A stretch of 64,000 nucleotides of DNA, from contig CAVXXI010000001.1 in NCBI GenBank assembly GCA_963765725.1, positions 1,054,001 through 1,118,000 of the forward strand. The letters run 5' to 3'. The DNA comes from DASQEH01 sp963765725 (GTDB taxonomy: Bacteria > Actinomycetota > Actinomycetes > Propionibacteriales > Nocardioidaceae). Shown piece after piece: positions 1 through 8,202 of the stretch. The position numbers were made by a program, and so were the translations under genes. Under the pieces are notes generated by a model, which was not told where the DNA came from, did not search any database, and was given only the letters and a program-made list of their open reading frames with translations. How positions within the stretch are numbered: the stretch's first letter is position 1; each line of letters begins with the position of its first letter.

Positions 1-76
1 CCGCCTCAGCCTGAGCCGCGGCCACGTTTCCCATGCTCTCGCCGTGTCGAACCAAGCTCAGCTCGACTGCGCCCAT
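1..76 (-). CDS. Histidine phosphatase family protein, N-terminal fragment cut by window edge
   Basis: Only the first 25 codons are in the window. The minus strand from an ATG at 76 reads MGAVELSLVRHGES and then MGNVAAAQAEA. The LVRHGES stretch is the RHG motif of the phosphoglycerate-mutase-like histidine phosphatase superfamily, whose His is phosphorylated during catalysis. The substrate cannot be told from this fragment. The gene lies 52 nt downstream of the aldo/keto reductase on the same strand and may belong to its operon. Nothing past residue 25 can be checked here. Confidence 0.6.
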   Translation of the reverse strand, partial: MGAVELSLVRHGESMGNVAAAQAEA

Positions 77-128
77 CCGAAGACCCTAATGGAACCGCCC
101 GCCGGGCACCGCAGCCGGTCGGCCGGTG

Positions 129-1079
129 TCACTCCCCACGGAAGCCGGACGTCACCGCGTCGAGCGCCGCGAGGTCGTCGGCGTCCGGTGCCCATGCCCC
201 GGCCGCCGCGTTCGCGCGCACCTGCTCGGCGGACGTCGCACCGGCGATGACCGAGCCGACGACCGGCTGTGCCACGAGGCCGCCGATCGCCACCTCGAGC
301 AGGCTCACGCCGCGCTCCTCGGCGTACGACGCGATCGCCTCGATACGGTCGAAGTCGGCCCCTTCGAGCCTCGACGACTGCGACACCAGCCGCGAGCCCT
401 CGGGCGCCGCCTCGCCGCGCCGGTACTTGCCGGTCAGCAGGCCGAACTCCAGCGGGAAGTACGGCAGCAGCCCGACGCCGACGTGCAGACAGGCCGGTAC
501 GAGCTCGTCGTCGGCGGACCGGTCGTACAGCGAGTACTTGTTCTGGGCGCTGACGTACGCCACTCCCCCGCTGCTCTTCGCCAGCCAGTCGGCGTCGACC
601 ACCTGCCAGGCGCTGTAGTTGGACGACCCGATGTAGCGCACCTTGCCCTCCTTGACGAGCTCGTCGAGAGCCGCAAGCGTCTCCGCGATCGGCGTCAGCG
701 GGTCGGGCTGGTGGATCTGGTACAGGTCGATCCAGTCGGTCCGAAGCCGTCGCAGGCTGGCCTCGACGGCGCGCCGGACGTACCGGCGGGAGCCCCGCGC
801 CTGCCACCCGGGGCCGTTGGAGCCGCCCATGTCGGACCCGAACTTCGTAGCGATCACGACGTCGGCACGACGCGTGCCGATCGCGCGCCCGAGCAGCTCC
901 TCGCTGGCCCCTCGGCCGTACGTGTCGGCGGTGTCGAAGAGCGTGATGCCCTCGTCGAGGGCCGCGTCGACGACCGCGCGGGTCGTGGCCTCGTCGATGC
1001 GGGTACCGAACGCGTTGCAGCCGACCCCGACGACGCTGACGGTCAGGCCGGAGGACCCGAGCTGCCGGTACGTCGTCAT
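129..1079 (-). CDS. Aldo/keto reductase
   Basis: A 316-aa NAD(P)H-dependent oxidoreductase of the aldo/keto reductase (TIM-barrel) family that reduces aldehydes or ketones; substrate unknown. The catalytic tetrad is visible as D49 and Y54 (DTADTYGRGASE), K79 (VIATKFG) and H123 (LYQIHQPD). Residues 4-20 form the usual N-terminal strand and glycine turn (RQLGSSGLTVSVVGVGC). The ATG start at 1079 overlaps the TGA of the upstream ATP-grasp gene (ATGA), so translational coupling is likely and the longer open frame upstream is a shadow. It closes a four-gene run with an ATP-grasp protein and two esterases. Confidence 0.88.
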   Translation of the reverse strand: MTTYRQLGSSGLTVSVVGVGCNAFGTRIDEATTRAVVDAALDEGITLFDTADTYGRGASEELLGRAIGTRRADVVIATKFGSDMGGSNGPGWQARGSRRYVRRAVEASLRRLRTDWIDLYQIHQPDPLTPIAETLAALDELVKEGKVRYIGSSNYSAWQVVDADWLAKSSGGVAYVSAQNKYSLYDRSADDELVPACLHVGVGLLPYFPLEFGLLTGKYRRGEAAPEGSRLVSQSSRLEGADFDRIEAIASYAEERGVSLLEVAIGGLVAQPVVGSVIAGATSAEQVRANAAAGAWAPDADDLAALDAVTSGFRGE

Positions 1080-2323
1080 GCCGCGGCCATGTTCTGGTCG
1101 CGCACCCACAGGGCCAGCAGGCCGCGGAAGTGCGCCGTGAACGCGTCGACCTCGTGAGCCGGGTAGGTGGCCACGATGGTCTGCATGAGCAGGTCGTCGA
1201 ACTCCTGCGAGGACACCCAGGAGGCGACCAGCTCGTCGATGTGCGGCAGCGCCTCGGCGCAGAACTCCTGGTACCGGTCCCGCTCGAAGTACGCATCGGC
1301 GAGGCCCTGGTACTTGGCCAGCTTGGCGCCGTAGTCGAGCTCTGGGTCGTCGGCCACCGCGAACCACGGCGTCGGGTCGACGTGCAGGTGCGCCGTGCGG
1401 CCGGTGCTGACGCAGAACGCCGTCCACTTCAGCAGCGACTTCATCGCCCACGGGAAGTAGTAGTGCAGCGACGTCACGGCGACGTCGGGGCAGGCATTGG
1501 CGTAGTCGATGGGCAGCACGTTGTCGCCCTGGATGAGCATCTCGCAGGAGTTGAACTCCCACCGGAAGAACGCGTTGACGGTCTGCGTGATGGCGACAGC
1601 CTCGAGACCGGTCGCGGGGCTCAGGAAGTCGTGGTCGACGGCGTACCTGTCGTGCATGGGTTCATCGGGCCGGAAGTGCATGACCATGGACTCCGGTCCG
1701 ATGGTGAGAGCGCGGGCGAACACGTCATACGGCTCCACCGACTTCTGCAGGTGCATGAGCATCTCGCCCGACTCGTTGTACGCGGCCCAGAGGTCCTGCT
1801 CGCTCTCGATCCGCGACACGCCCCGCCAGCCGCCGCCGTCGAACGGCTTCATGAACAGCGGGTAGCCCATCTGCGCTGCGATCGCCGCGAGGTCGAAGGG
1901 CTCGTTGTACCGCGACGCGGTGTAGGACCAGCGGACGTTCTCGAGCGGGTTCTTGTACGGCACCAGCACGGTGTCGGGGACCTTCATGCCGAGCCGCATG
2001 AGCGCGCAGTAGGCCGAGTGCTTCTCCATCGACTGGAACGTGAACGGCGAGTTGAGCAGGTACACGTCGTCCATCAGCGCGACCTTCTTCAACCACTCAC
2101 GCGGGTGGTAGTACCAGTAGGCGAGCCGGTCGATCACGAGGTCGTGGCGTGCCTTGTCGCGCAGGTTGAACGGCGCGATCTTGACGCGTTCGACGTCGAT
2201 GGCATGGCTGCGGCCCGCGTACGAGAACGTCCCGAGCAGGCTGCTGAGCCCCTCCAGGGCGCGCGGCCAGTCCTCCTCCTGCCCAAGGAGGAGACCGACG
2301 AGGTGCCGGTTGACGTCCGTCAT
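1076..2323 (-). CDS. ATP-grasp family protein (RimK-like carboxylate-amine ligase type)
   Basis: A 415-aa protein that I read as an ATP-grasp enzyme, a fold that activates a carboxylate with ATP and joins it to an amine or thiol. Support comes from the central stretch around residues 150-190 (GYPLFMKPFDGGGWRGVSRI, a typical ATP-grasp lysine strand and glycine-rich loop) and a later acidic segment around residues 270-285 (GDNVLPIDYANACPDV) where metal ligands are expected. The product is unknown. An AGGAG Shine-Dalgarno lies 8 nt before the ATG at 2323. The gene follows an esterase by 9 nt and overlaps the next gene by 4 nt. Repeated co-transcription with two alpha/beta hydrolases suggests one small-molecule pathway, but that is inference. 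Confidence 0.75.
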   Translation of the reverse strand: MTDVNRHLVGLLLGQEEDWPRALEGLSSLLGTFSYAGRSHAIDVERVKIAPFNLRDKARHDLVIDRLAYWYYHPREWLKKVALMDDVYLLNSPFTFQSMEKHSAYCALMRLGMKVPDTVLVPYKNPLENVRWSYTASRYNEPFDLAAIAAQMGYPLFMKPFDGGGWRGVSRIESEQDLWAAYNESGEMLMHLQKSVEPYDVFARALTIGPESMVMHFRPDEPMHDRYAVDHDFLSPATGLEAVAITQTVNAFFRWEFNSCEMLIQGDNVLPIDYANACPDVAVTSLHYYFPWAMKSLLKWTAFCVSTGRTAHLHVDPTPWFAVADDPELDYGAKLAKYQGLADAYFERDRYQEFCAEALPHIDELVASWVSSQEFDDLLMQTIVATYPAHEVDAFTAHFRGLLALWVRDQNMAAA

Positions 2324-2332
2324 GGCGTGCTC

Positions 2333-3079
2333 CTAACAGAATCGCGGCAGATGGTGGGCGAGCTGACGCTGCCACCAGGGCCAGTCGTGTGCGACGTCGT
2401 ACCCCCAGAGGTCCAGCTCACAGCGGATGCCCTTGCTCTGCAGCAGCTCGGCCATGCGGCGCGTGGACGGCAGAGCACCGGTGGGGTTGACCTCCCAGGC
2501 GCCCTGTCCGACCACGAGCAGGATCGACACGTGCTCGCGGAGCCACTGCAGGTGGTCGCCGTCGGCATGAGCGACGTAGTCGACCGGGTTGGCGAAGTAG
2601 GTGGCGTCGCCGCGGTCGCCCCACGCGCGCCAGGTGCTGACGTCGTAGTTGCCGGACAGCCCGATGGCCAGCGGCACGAGATCGGCGCGCTGCAGCGCCA
2701 GGTGCACAGCGTGGTACGCGCCGAGACTGGCACCGAGGGCGATCAGCTCGCCTCCCCCGCCGGTGTCGCGCTGGATCCAGGGCACGGCCTCGTTGACCAG
2801 CCAGTCGGTGTACACCCCGTTGCGCCGGGCCCGCTCCTCGATGTCGACCGACGTGTCGGACCAGGAGTAGCCGTCCAGCGAGTCGACGCAGTACAGCTTC
2901 ACGCGGCCGGCGTCGAGCAGGTCGCCGACGGCATCGACCATGCCGTTGTTCTCGAAGTCCCAGGCCCGGCCGGCCTCGCTGGGGAACACGATCACGGGCC
3001 GGCCGTAGTGCCCGTAGGCGATGAGGCTGAGCGACGCGTCGCCGCCGGGCACCGGCAGCTCGACGTGTTCGCGCCTCAT
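2333..3079 (-). CDS. Alpha/beta-fold esterase family protein
   Basis: A 248-aa alpha/beta hydrolase of the esterase-D/PHB-depolymerase-like group. The nucleophile elbow is GASLGAYHA near residue 117, and a C-terminal catalytic His is likely in YDVAHDWPWW near residue 233. The N-terminus (VIVFPSEAGRAWDFENNG) resembles the strand and oxyanion region of this group. There is no signal peptide, so it is probably cytoplasmic. It starts 4 nt after the stop of the next esterase and is followed after 9 nt by the ATP-grasp gene. Substrate unknown. Confidence 0.78.
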   Translation of the reverse strand: MRREHVELPVPGGDASLSLIAYGHYGRPVIVFPSEAGRAWDFENNGMVDAVGDLLDAGRVKLYCVDSLDGYSWSDTSVDIEERARRNGVYTDWLVNEAVPWIQRDTGGGGELIALGASLGAYHAVHLALQRADLVPLAIGLSGNYDVSTWRAWGDRGDATYFANPVDYVAHADGDHLQWLREHVSILLVVGQGAWEVNPTGALPSTRRMAELLQSKGIRCELDLWGYDVAHDWPWWQRQLAHHLPRFC

Positions 3080-3083
3080 GCGG

Positions 3084-4130
3084 TCATCCTTGCGTACCCC
3101 AGACCGATCGCAACAGGTCGGTCAGCGCCGGGTCGAGGCTGTCGCGCCAGGCGGTGTAGTTGTGGAGGTCGCGCACGTCGAAGAAGCGCACCTCGTGGCC
3201 GAGGCGCAGCAGCGCGGCGAACATCTCGAGGTTGTTCGCGTAGTTCTCCTCGAGGACGCCGCACGTCATCGCCACGTTCATTCGCTGACCTGTCGGCTTC
3301 GCGGCCTCGACCCGGCGTACCGCGGCAGTCACCCGAGCAAAGGAGGGGTACCCCGCCTCCTGCGAGTCCAGGTCGGCTCGGAAGAACGACCCCGACTGGG
3401 CCAGGAATCCCCCGAACCGGGCCGGTGCCGCGAGCCCCAGGAGCAGAGCCGTCAGCCCACCCAGGCTGGCTCCCATCGCGACCGGCGGGCCGCTCACCGG
3501 GAAGGCCGCGCCGACTGTGTCGAGCGCGGCGAGCTCGGCCCGGATGTAGTCGGGGTTGGCTGCGTACCACTCGTCGCGCTTCACCGGGTGCATGAGCGCC
3601 ATTCGGAACGGCGGGAGCGTCCGCGCGTCGACCATGGCGGCGGCGTACGACGTGAGCGCGGCGAGCTCGACGTACTCCGGGCCGTCGTGGACGACGAGCA
3701 GCGGCGCCGGATCGCCACCGGCGAGCCCGGCCGGCGACCAGACCGTGATCGGCAGCGTCTCGATGTCGGTGTCGTGATGCTCGAGGTACTCGGTGTCGCC
3801 GGGCGGCGCCTCCCGGTGCAGCCATGCCGGCGGGGCGTACCCGGGCAGCACGGCGACGCTCCGCTCGCCGAACGCCGTCCTGACGCGCTCGGGGTTGGCC
3901 GGGTCGCACACGACCTCGACCGAGCCGTCGCGCGCCGTGAGCATCAGCCGGTACTCCAGCCGGCCCACGTCGGGTGCCCGCAGACGCAGTGCCCATCCCG
4001 CCGACGTACGCCGGAAACGGCGACGCCCGGGGATGGCGTCGTCACAGTCGAGGGACACCCCGGCGTAGCGGCGCTCGGTGTCGTGGAAGCCGAACCGCAG
4101 CTGCCGGTCCACCACTGAGGGGACGTTCAT
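3084..4130 (-). CDS. Enterochelin-esterase-like alpha/beta hydrolase
   Basis: A 348-aa protein with an N-terminal beta-sandwich-like part (about residues 1-110) followed by an esterase domain, the arrangement of Fes/enterochelin-esterase-like proteins. The nucleophile serine is in MGASLGGLTALLLG and the catalytic histidine probably in DLHNYTAWRDSLDP near the C-terminus. I chose the ATG at 4130 because the sequence upstream in that frame loses protein character and runs into the divergent gene. It is the first gene of the minus-strand operon. The similarity does not show that the substrate is a siderophore; no siderophore genes are near. Confidence 0.78.
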   Translation of the reverse strand: MNVPSVVDRQLRFGFHDTERRYAGVSLDCDDAIPGRRRFRRTSAGWALRLRAPDVGRLEYRLMLTARDGSVEVVCDPANPERVRTAFGERSVAVLPGYAPPAWLHREAPPGDTEYLEHHDTDIETLPITVWSPAGLAGGDPAPLLVVHDGPEYVELAALTSYAAAMVDARTLPPFRMALMHPVKRDEWYAANPDYIRAELAALDTVGAAFPVSGPPVAMGASLGGLTALLLGLAAPARFGGFLAQSGSFFRADLDSQEAGYPSFARVTAAVRRVEAAKPTGQRMNVAMTCGVLEENYANNLEMFAALLRLGHEVRFFDVRDLHNYTAWRDSLDPALTDLLRSVWGTQG

Positions 4131-4193
4131 GGTGGCAGCGACCCTAGACGACGCCGTCCGGCGACGCCCACATAGTCTCTTCGGGTGGTTTCC

Positions 4194-4239
4194 TGCCCGG
4201 AATCGGGCAAGGAATTGCGTTTCACGTTGCAGATCTGCA
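4194..4239. promoter_or_regulatory. Two small palindromes in the divergent gap before the 86-aa gene
   Basis: The 120-bp divergent gap holds an inverted repeat TGCCCG-GAAT-CGGGCA at 4194-4209 and a perfect 12-bp palindrome TGCAGATCTGCA at 4228-4239, which ends 11 nt before the ATG at 4251. Both could be operators or leader hairpins for the downstream glmS operon. If the GTG at 4185 were the true start, both would be coding, which I consider less likely. The regulatory role is inference. Confidence 0.35.
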
Positions 4240-4250
4240 GACTTGCCGTA

Positions 4251-4511
4251 ATGTCCGATCCCGAGGTGGTACGTCACGTCACGACCAGCACGGGCCTGTC
4301 CCCGCGCGATGCCGCTCGGGTCGTCGACGACGTGCTCGCCTTCTACGCCGAGCCGGCCGAGGACTTCGTCCGGCGTCGGCATGCTCAGCTGAAGGAGCAA
4401 GGAATGCGGAACCCGGACATCTTCCCGCTCGTGTCGACCGAGCTCTCGGCGCGGCTCGTGTCCGCCCCGCCGCTCAGCGAACGCCAGTTGCGCCGCATCG
4501 TGTACGGCTGA
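4251..4511 (+). CDS. Conserved small protein of unknown function upstream of glmS
   Basis: An 86-aa, mostly helical protein (MSDPEVVRHVTTSTGLSPRD...) that I do not recognise. It has no signal peptide, membrane segment or cysteine pair. The ATG at 4251 is preferred; an in-frame GTG at 4185 would add 22 residues of poor character. It ends 25 nt before glmS on the same strand, so the two are very likely co-transcribed. The N-terminal half (residues 1-40) has the length and spacing of a small DNA- or protein-binding helical bundle, but no family motif is clear. Confidence 0.6.
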   Translation: MSDPEVVRHVTTSTGLSPRDAARVVDDVLAFYAEPAEDFVRRRHAQLKEQGMRNPDIFPLVSTELSARLVSAPPLSERQLRRIVYG

Positions 4512-4536
4512 ACCTCTACGTCTAGGAGCCATCTGT

Positions 4537-6357
4537 ATGTGTGGAATCGTCGGCTACATCGGAGGGCAGGCCGCTGCCCCGGTGATCCTCGAAGGCCTGG
4601 CCCGCCTGGAGTACCGCGGCTACGACTCGGCGGGCATCGCCCTGCTCGGCGCGGGCGGCATCAAGGTGACGAAGCGGGCCGGCCGGGTCAGGGACCTCGA
4701 GGCCGCACTGCCGAAGCGTTCCGCCGCCAAGGTCGGCATCGGACACACCCGCTGGGCAACCCACGGCGTCGCCAACGACGTCAACGCCCATCCGCACGTG
4801 GACGGCTCCGGCCGGGTCAGCGTCGTGCACAACGGCATCATCGACAACGCCGCCGCCCTTCGTGACCGGTTGGAGGCCGACGGTGTCGAGTTCGTCTCCG
4901 AGACCGACACGGAGGTCCTCGCACATCTCGTGGCGCGGTCGAGCGCCACCACGCTCGAGGGCGCGGTGCTCGACGCGTTGAGCCAGGTGCACGGCACGTA
5001 CGGGCTCGCCGTCCTCCACGCGGACCACCCGGACCGGATCGTGATCGCCCGCAATGGCTCCCCGTTGATCATCGGCATCGGTGAACGGGAGATGCACGTC
5101 GCGAGCGACATCGCGGCTCTCGTCTCGTACACCCGTCAGATGGTTCACCTCGACGACGGCGAGCTGGCGACGATCACGTCGTCGGGCTTCCAGACCTTCA
5201 CCGCGGACGAGAAGAACACGCACAAGAGCCCGGTAACGGTCGACGTGACGATCGAGGACTTCGACGGCCAGGGTCACGCGCACTTCATGCTGAAGGAGAT
5301 CCTCGAGCAGCCGGCCGCCGCGGAGCGGGTACTGCGGGGCCGCCTCGACGAGCGCTTCGGCACCGCCCACCTCGGGGGGCTCAACATGGACGCCCGTGAG
5401 ACCCGGTCGATCAAGCGGGTCAAGATCCTCGGCTGCGGCTCCGCGTACTACGTGGGCCAGATCGGGGCGGGGATGATCGAGGAGCTCGCGCGTGTGCCCG
5501 CTGACGCCGAGGCGGCGTCGGAGTTCCGCTACCGCAACCCGGTGATCGAGCACGACACGCTGTACGTCGCGGTGAGCCAGTCCGGTGAGACCATCGACAC
5601 CCTGCTGGCCGTGCAGGAGATCAAGCGCAAGGGCGGCCGCGTCATCGGCCTGGTCAACGTGGTCGGCTCGGCGATCGCCCGTGAGTGCGACGGCGGGATC
5701 TATATCCACGCCGGCCCGGAGGTCTCGGTCGCCTCGACGAAGGCCCTCACCAACATGGGGATCGCGTTCGCACTGCTGGCGCTGCACCTCGGTCGCGTCC
5801 GCGACCTGTCGGTGAGCGACGGCCGCCGGATCATCGCGGGACTGAAGCGGCTCCCCGAGCAGATCGCCCAAGTCGTGGCCGCCAGCGACGAGCTGAGCAA
5901 CCACGCGCAGATCCTCGCAAAGGCCGACAGCCTGTTCTTCGTGGGCAGAGTGCGCGGCTACCCGGTGGCGCGCGAGGGCGCACAGAAGTTCAAGGAGATC
6001 TCGTACCGGCACGCCGAGGCGTACCAGACGTCGGAGCTCAAGCACGGTCCGCTGGCGCTCATCAGCGACGAGGTGCCGACCGTGTCGATCGTGCCGGACG
6101 ACGAGCTGGTCGACCGCAACATCGGCGCGCTGCACGAGATCGACGCCCGCTCCGGGCCGCTGTTCCTCATCACCCACGCGGGCGTGGATCTCGGGCACCT
6201 CGACGTCGTCCGCATCGACGTACCGAAGAACGAGCCCGAGCTCGACCCGGTGCTGCTCACGATCCCGGTACAGCTGCTTGCGTACCATGCCGCTGTGGCC
6301 CTCGGGCGCGACGTCGACAAGCCGCGCAACCTCGCCAAATCCGTTACCGTGGAATAG
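4537..6357 (+). CDS. glmS: Glutamine-fructose-6-phosphate aminotransferase (isomerizing)
   Basis: GlmS makes glucosamine-6-phosphate from fructose-6-phosphate and glutamine, the first step to UDP-GlcNAc. The 606-aa length is normal. The N-terminus is MCGIVGYIGG, with Cys2 the glutaminase nucleophile after Met removal; the class-II amidotransferase domain covers about residues 2-220, followed by two SIS sugar-isomerase domains (roughly 285-420 and 455-590). The C-terminus PRNLAKSVTVE is the classic GlmS ending that completes the active site. AGGAG at 4524-4528 precedes the ATG by 8 nt. It sits between the 86-aa gene and the XRE-MurA gene, all on the plus strand. Confidence 0.97.
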   Translation: MCGIVGYIGGQAAAPVILEGLARLEYRGYDSAGIALLGAGGIKVTKRAGRVRDLEAALPKRSAAKVGIGHTRWATHGVANDVNAHPHVDGSGRVSVVHNGIIDNAAALRDRLEADGVEFVSETDTEVLAHLVARSSATTLEGAVLDALSQVHGTYGLAVLHADHPDRIVIARNGSPLIIGIGEREMHVASDIAALVSYTRQMVHLDDGELATITSSGFQTFTADEKNTHKSPVTVDVTIEDFDGQGHAHFMLKEILEQPAAAERVLRGRLDERFGTAHLGGLNMDARETRSIKRVKILGCGSAYYVGQIGAGMIEELARVPADAEAASEFRYRNPVIEHDTLYVAVSQSGETIDTLLAVQEIKRKGGRVIGLVNVVGSAIARECDGGIYIHAGPEVSVASTKALTNMGIAFALLALHLGRVRDLSVSDGRRIIAGLKRLPEQIAQVVAASDELSNHAQILAKADSLFFVGRVRGYPVAREGAQKFKEISYRHAEAYQTSELKHGPLALISDEVPTVSIVPDDELVDRNIGALHEIDARSGPLFLITHAGVDLGHLDVVRIDVPKNEPELDPVLLTIPVQLLAYHAAVALGRDVDKPRNLAKSVTVE

Positions 6358-6404
6358 CCGGGAGACGTTGCGCACACTGGCCGTCGCATCGGCGTGTCCT
6401 TTGG

Positions 6405-6428
6405 CGGTATCTCATATATGAGATACCG
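6405..6428. promoter_or_regulatory. Perfect 24-bp palindrome, probable operator of the XRE-MurA gene
   Basis: A perfect inverted repeat with half-site CGGTATCTCATA followed directly by its reverse complement. It ends 9 nt before the ATG of the XRE-MurA gene and overlaps the place of the promoter or 5' leader; GGAG at 6432-6435 is the ribosome site. It is A+T-rich in the centre in an otherwise about 70% GC region. XRE-family repressors bind such palindromes, so autoregulation by the fused helix-turn-helix is the simplest reading. Binding itself is inference. Confidence 0.7.
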
Positions 6429-6437
6429 TTTGGAGCC

Positions 6438-7967
6438 ATGAGGGACGACTACCTGAGCCGGATCGGCATGCTCATCCGGGACGCCCGGCAGGGCCGTGGC
6501 TACACCCAGGCGGAGCTCGCAAAGGTCCTGAACACCAGCCAGAGCGCGGTCAACCGGATGGAGCGCGGCAACCAGAACCTGAGTCTGGAGATGCTCGCGA
6601 AGATCGGCGCGGCACTCGACTCCGGCATCGTCTCCCTCGGAGTCTCCGGCCCGCTGCACCTGCATGTGGCCGGTGGCACCACCTTGTCGGGGTCCATCGC
6701 GGTGAAGTCGAGCAAGAACGCCGCGGTGGCGCTGCTGTGCGCATCCCTGCTCAACAAGGGCCGTACGACGCTGCGGAAGGTCGCCCGGATCGAGGAGGTC
6801 CACCGCATCCTCGAGGTGCTGTCGAGCATCGGCGTGCGCTGTACCTGGCTCAACGACGACAACGACCTCGAGCTGGTCGCACCGGAGATGCTCGACCTCA
6901 GCGCGATCGACCAGACGGCGGCACGCCGGACCCGGAGCATCATCATGTTCCTCGGACCGTTGCTGCACGACCGCAACGAGTTCGAGCTCCCGTACGCCGG
7001 TGGCTGCGACCTCGGCACCCGTACCGTCGAGCCGCACATGGCGGCGCTGCGGCCGTTCGGTCTCGAGGTCAAGGCGACCGAGGGCAGCTACCACTGCTTC
7101 GTCGACCGGTCCGTCGTGCCGCTGCGTCCGATCGTGCTCACCGAACGCGGTGACACCGTGACCGAGAACGCCATCCTCGCGGCGGCGCGCCACGACGGCG
7201 CCACCGTCATCCGCAACGCCAGCCCCAACTACATGGTGCAGGACCTCTGCTTCTTCCTGACCAAGCTCGGCGTCGAGATCGACGGGATCGGCACCACCAC
7301 GCTGACCGTGCGCGGGATCTCTGACATCGACGTCGACGTCGACTACGCGCCGTCGGAAGACCCGATCGAGGCGATGAGCCTGGTCGCCGCCGCGATCGTG
7401 ACCTCGTCGAGCATCACCATCCGCCGCGCACCGATCGAGTTCCTCGAGATCGAGCTGGCGCTGCTCGAGGAGATGGGATTCGACTACGACCGCACCGACG
7501 AGTATCTGGCGGGCAACGGCCATACCCGCCTCGTCGACCTGACGACCCGGCCGTCGACGCTGCACGCGCCGATCGACAAGATCCACCCGATGCCGTTCCC
7601 GGGCCTCAACATCGACAACCTGCCGTTCTTCGCGGTGATCGCCGCGACTGCGCACGGCCAGACGCTGATCCACGACTGGGTGTACGAGAACCGGGCGATC
7701 TACCTCACCGAGCTCACCAAGGTCGGCGCCTCGGTGACCCTCCTGGACCCGCACCGGGTCCTCGTCGAGGGGCCGACGCACTGGTCCGCGGCCGAGCTGA
7801 TCTGTCCGCCGGCCCTGCGCCCCGCGGTCGTCCTGCTGCTGGCGATGATGGCCGCCAAGGGCACGTCGGTGCTGCGCAACGTGTACGTGATCAACCGCGG
7901 CTACGAGGACCTCGCCGCCCGGCTCAACGACCTCGGCGCCCAGATCGACACCTTCCGCGACATCTGA
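6438..7967 (+). CDS. XRE-type HTH domain fused to UDP-GlcNAc 1-carboxyvinyltransferase (MurA-like)
   Basis: A 509-aa two-domain protein. Residues about 5-60 are a Cro/CI-type helix-turn-helix (YTQAELAKVLNTSQSAVNRMERG). Residues about 72-505 are an EPSP-synthase-fold MurA domain that would transfer enolpyruvate from PEP to UDP-GlcNAc in peptidoglycan synthesis. Key MurA residues are kept: K93-N94 (SSKNAAVAL), the fosfomycin-target Cys190 (YAGGCDLGTR), the catalytic-Asp region (FPGLNIDNLPFF), ENR, and the arginine in ALRPAVVLL. So it looks catalytically competent and also able to bind DNA. It lies 80 nt after glmS with its own palindromic site. It may be a second MurA or a sensor-regulator of UDP-GlcNAc. 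Confidence 0.88.
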   Translation: MRDDYLSRIGMLIRDARQGRGYTQAELAKVLNTSQSAVNRMERGNQNLSLEMLAKIGAALDSGIVSLGVSGPLHLHVAGGTTLSGSIAVKSSKNAAVALLCASLLNKGRTTLRKVARIEEVHRILEVLSSIGVRCTWLNDDNDLELVAPEMLDLSAIDQTAARRTRSIIMFLGPLLHDRNEFELPYAGGCDLGTRTVEPHMAALRPFGLEVKATEGSYHCFVDRSVVPLRPIVLTERGDTVTENAILAAARHDGATVIRNASPNYMVQDLCFFLTKLGVEIDGIGTTTLTVRGISDIDVDVDYAPSEDPIEAMSLVAAAIVTSSSITIRRAPIEFLEIELALLEEMGFDYDRTDEYLAGNGHTRLVDLTTRPSTLHAPIDKIHPMPFPGLNIDNLPFFAVIAATAHGQTLIHDWVYENRAIYLTELTKVGASVTLLDPHRVLVEGPTHWSAAELICPPALRPAVVLLLAMMAAKGTSVLRNVYVINRGYEDLAARLNDLGAQIDTFRDI

Positions 7968-8094
7968 CCCCGCCGGGGAGTCACGTTCTTCCCGCCGAAG
8001 GGTCAGGTCCTTCCCGCCCAGGAGTCAACTCCTTCCCGCCGAGGAGTCAGGTACTTCCCGCCCAGGGGTCAGGTACTTCCTCTCGAGGGTCGCC
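7968..8094. repeat. 22-bp tandem repeat array A-left
   Basis: Five imperfect units, then a partial one, follow the stop of the XRE-MurA gene directly. Units begin at 7968, 7991, 8013, 8035, 8057 and 8079; four are 22 bp apart. The core is TTCCCGCC(G/C)AGGGGTCA. Units alternate between CCCGCCGA and CCCGCCCA, giving a 44-bp higher-order pattern. The same motif runs in the opposite direction at 8203-8357. There are no unique spacers, so this is not a CRISPR. It lies between convergent genes. Confidence 0.9.
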
Positions 8095-8202
8095 TGGTAG
8101 CGCGCTGCCAGCAGACTTTCCTCAGAGCGCCACGTACGGCGAACTTCGCAACGGCCGTGCGCGCCTTGAGACAAGCAACCGACGTCTCGCGAAGTACTCG
8201 CA

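Noticed and set aside
1130..3595. 821-codon plus-strand open frame
   Set aside because: It is antisense to three real minus-strand genes and is a high-GC shadow frame; the same applies to the other very long antisense frames (for example at 16890-19619 and 49443-52220).
3084..4130. Siderophore-release function for the enterochelin-esterase-like gene
   Set aside because: Only the fold supports it; no siderophore synthesis or uptake gene lies nearby.
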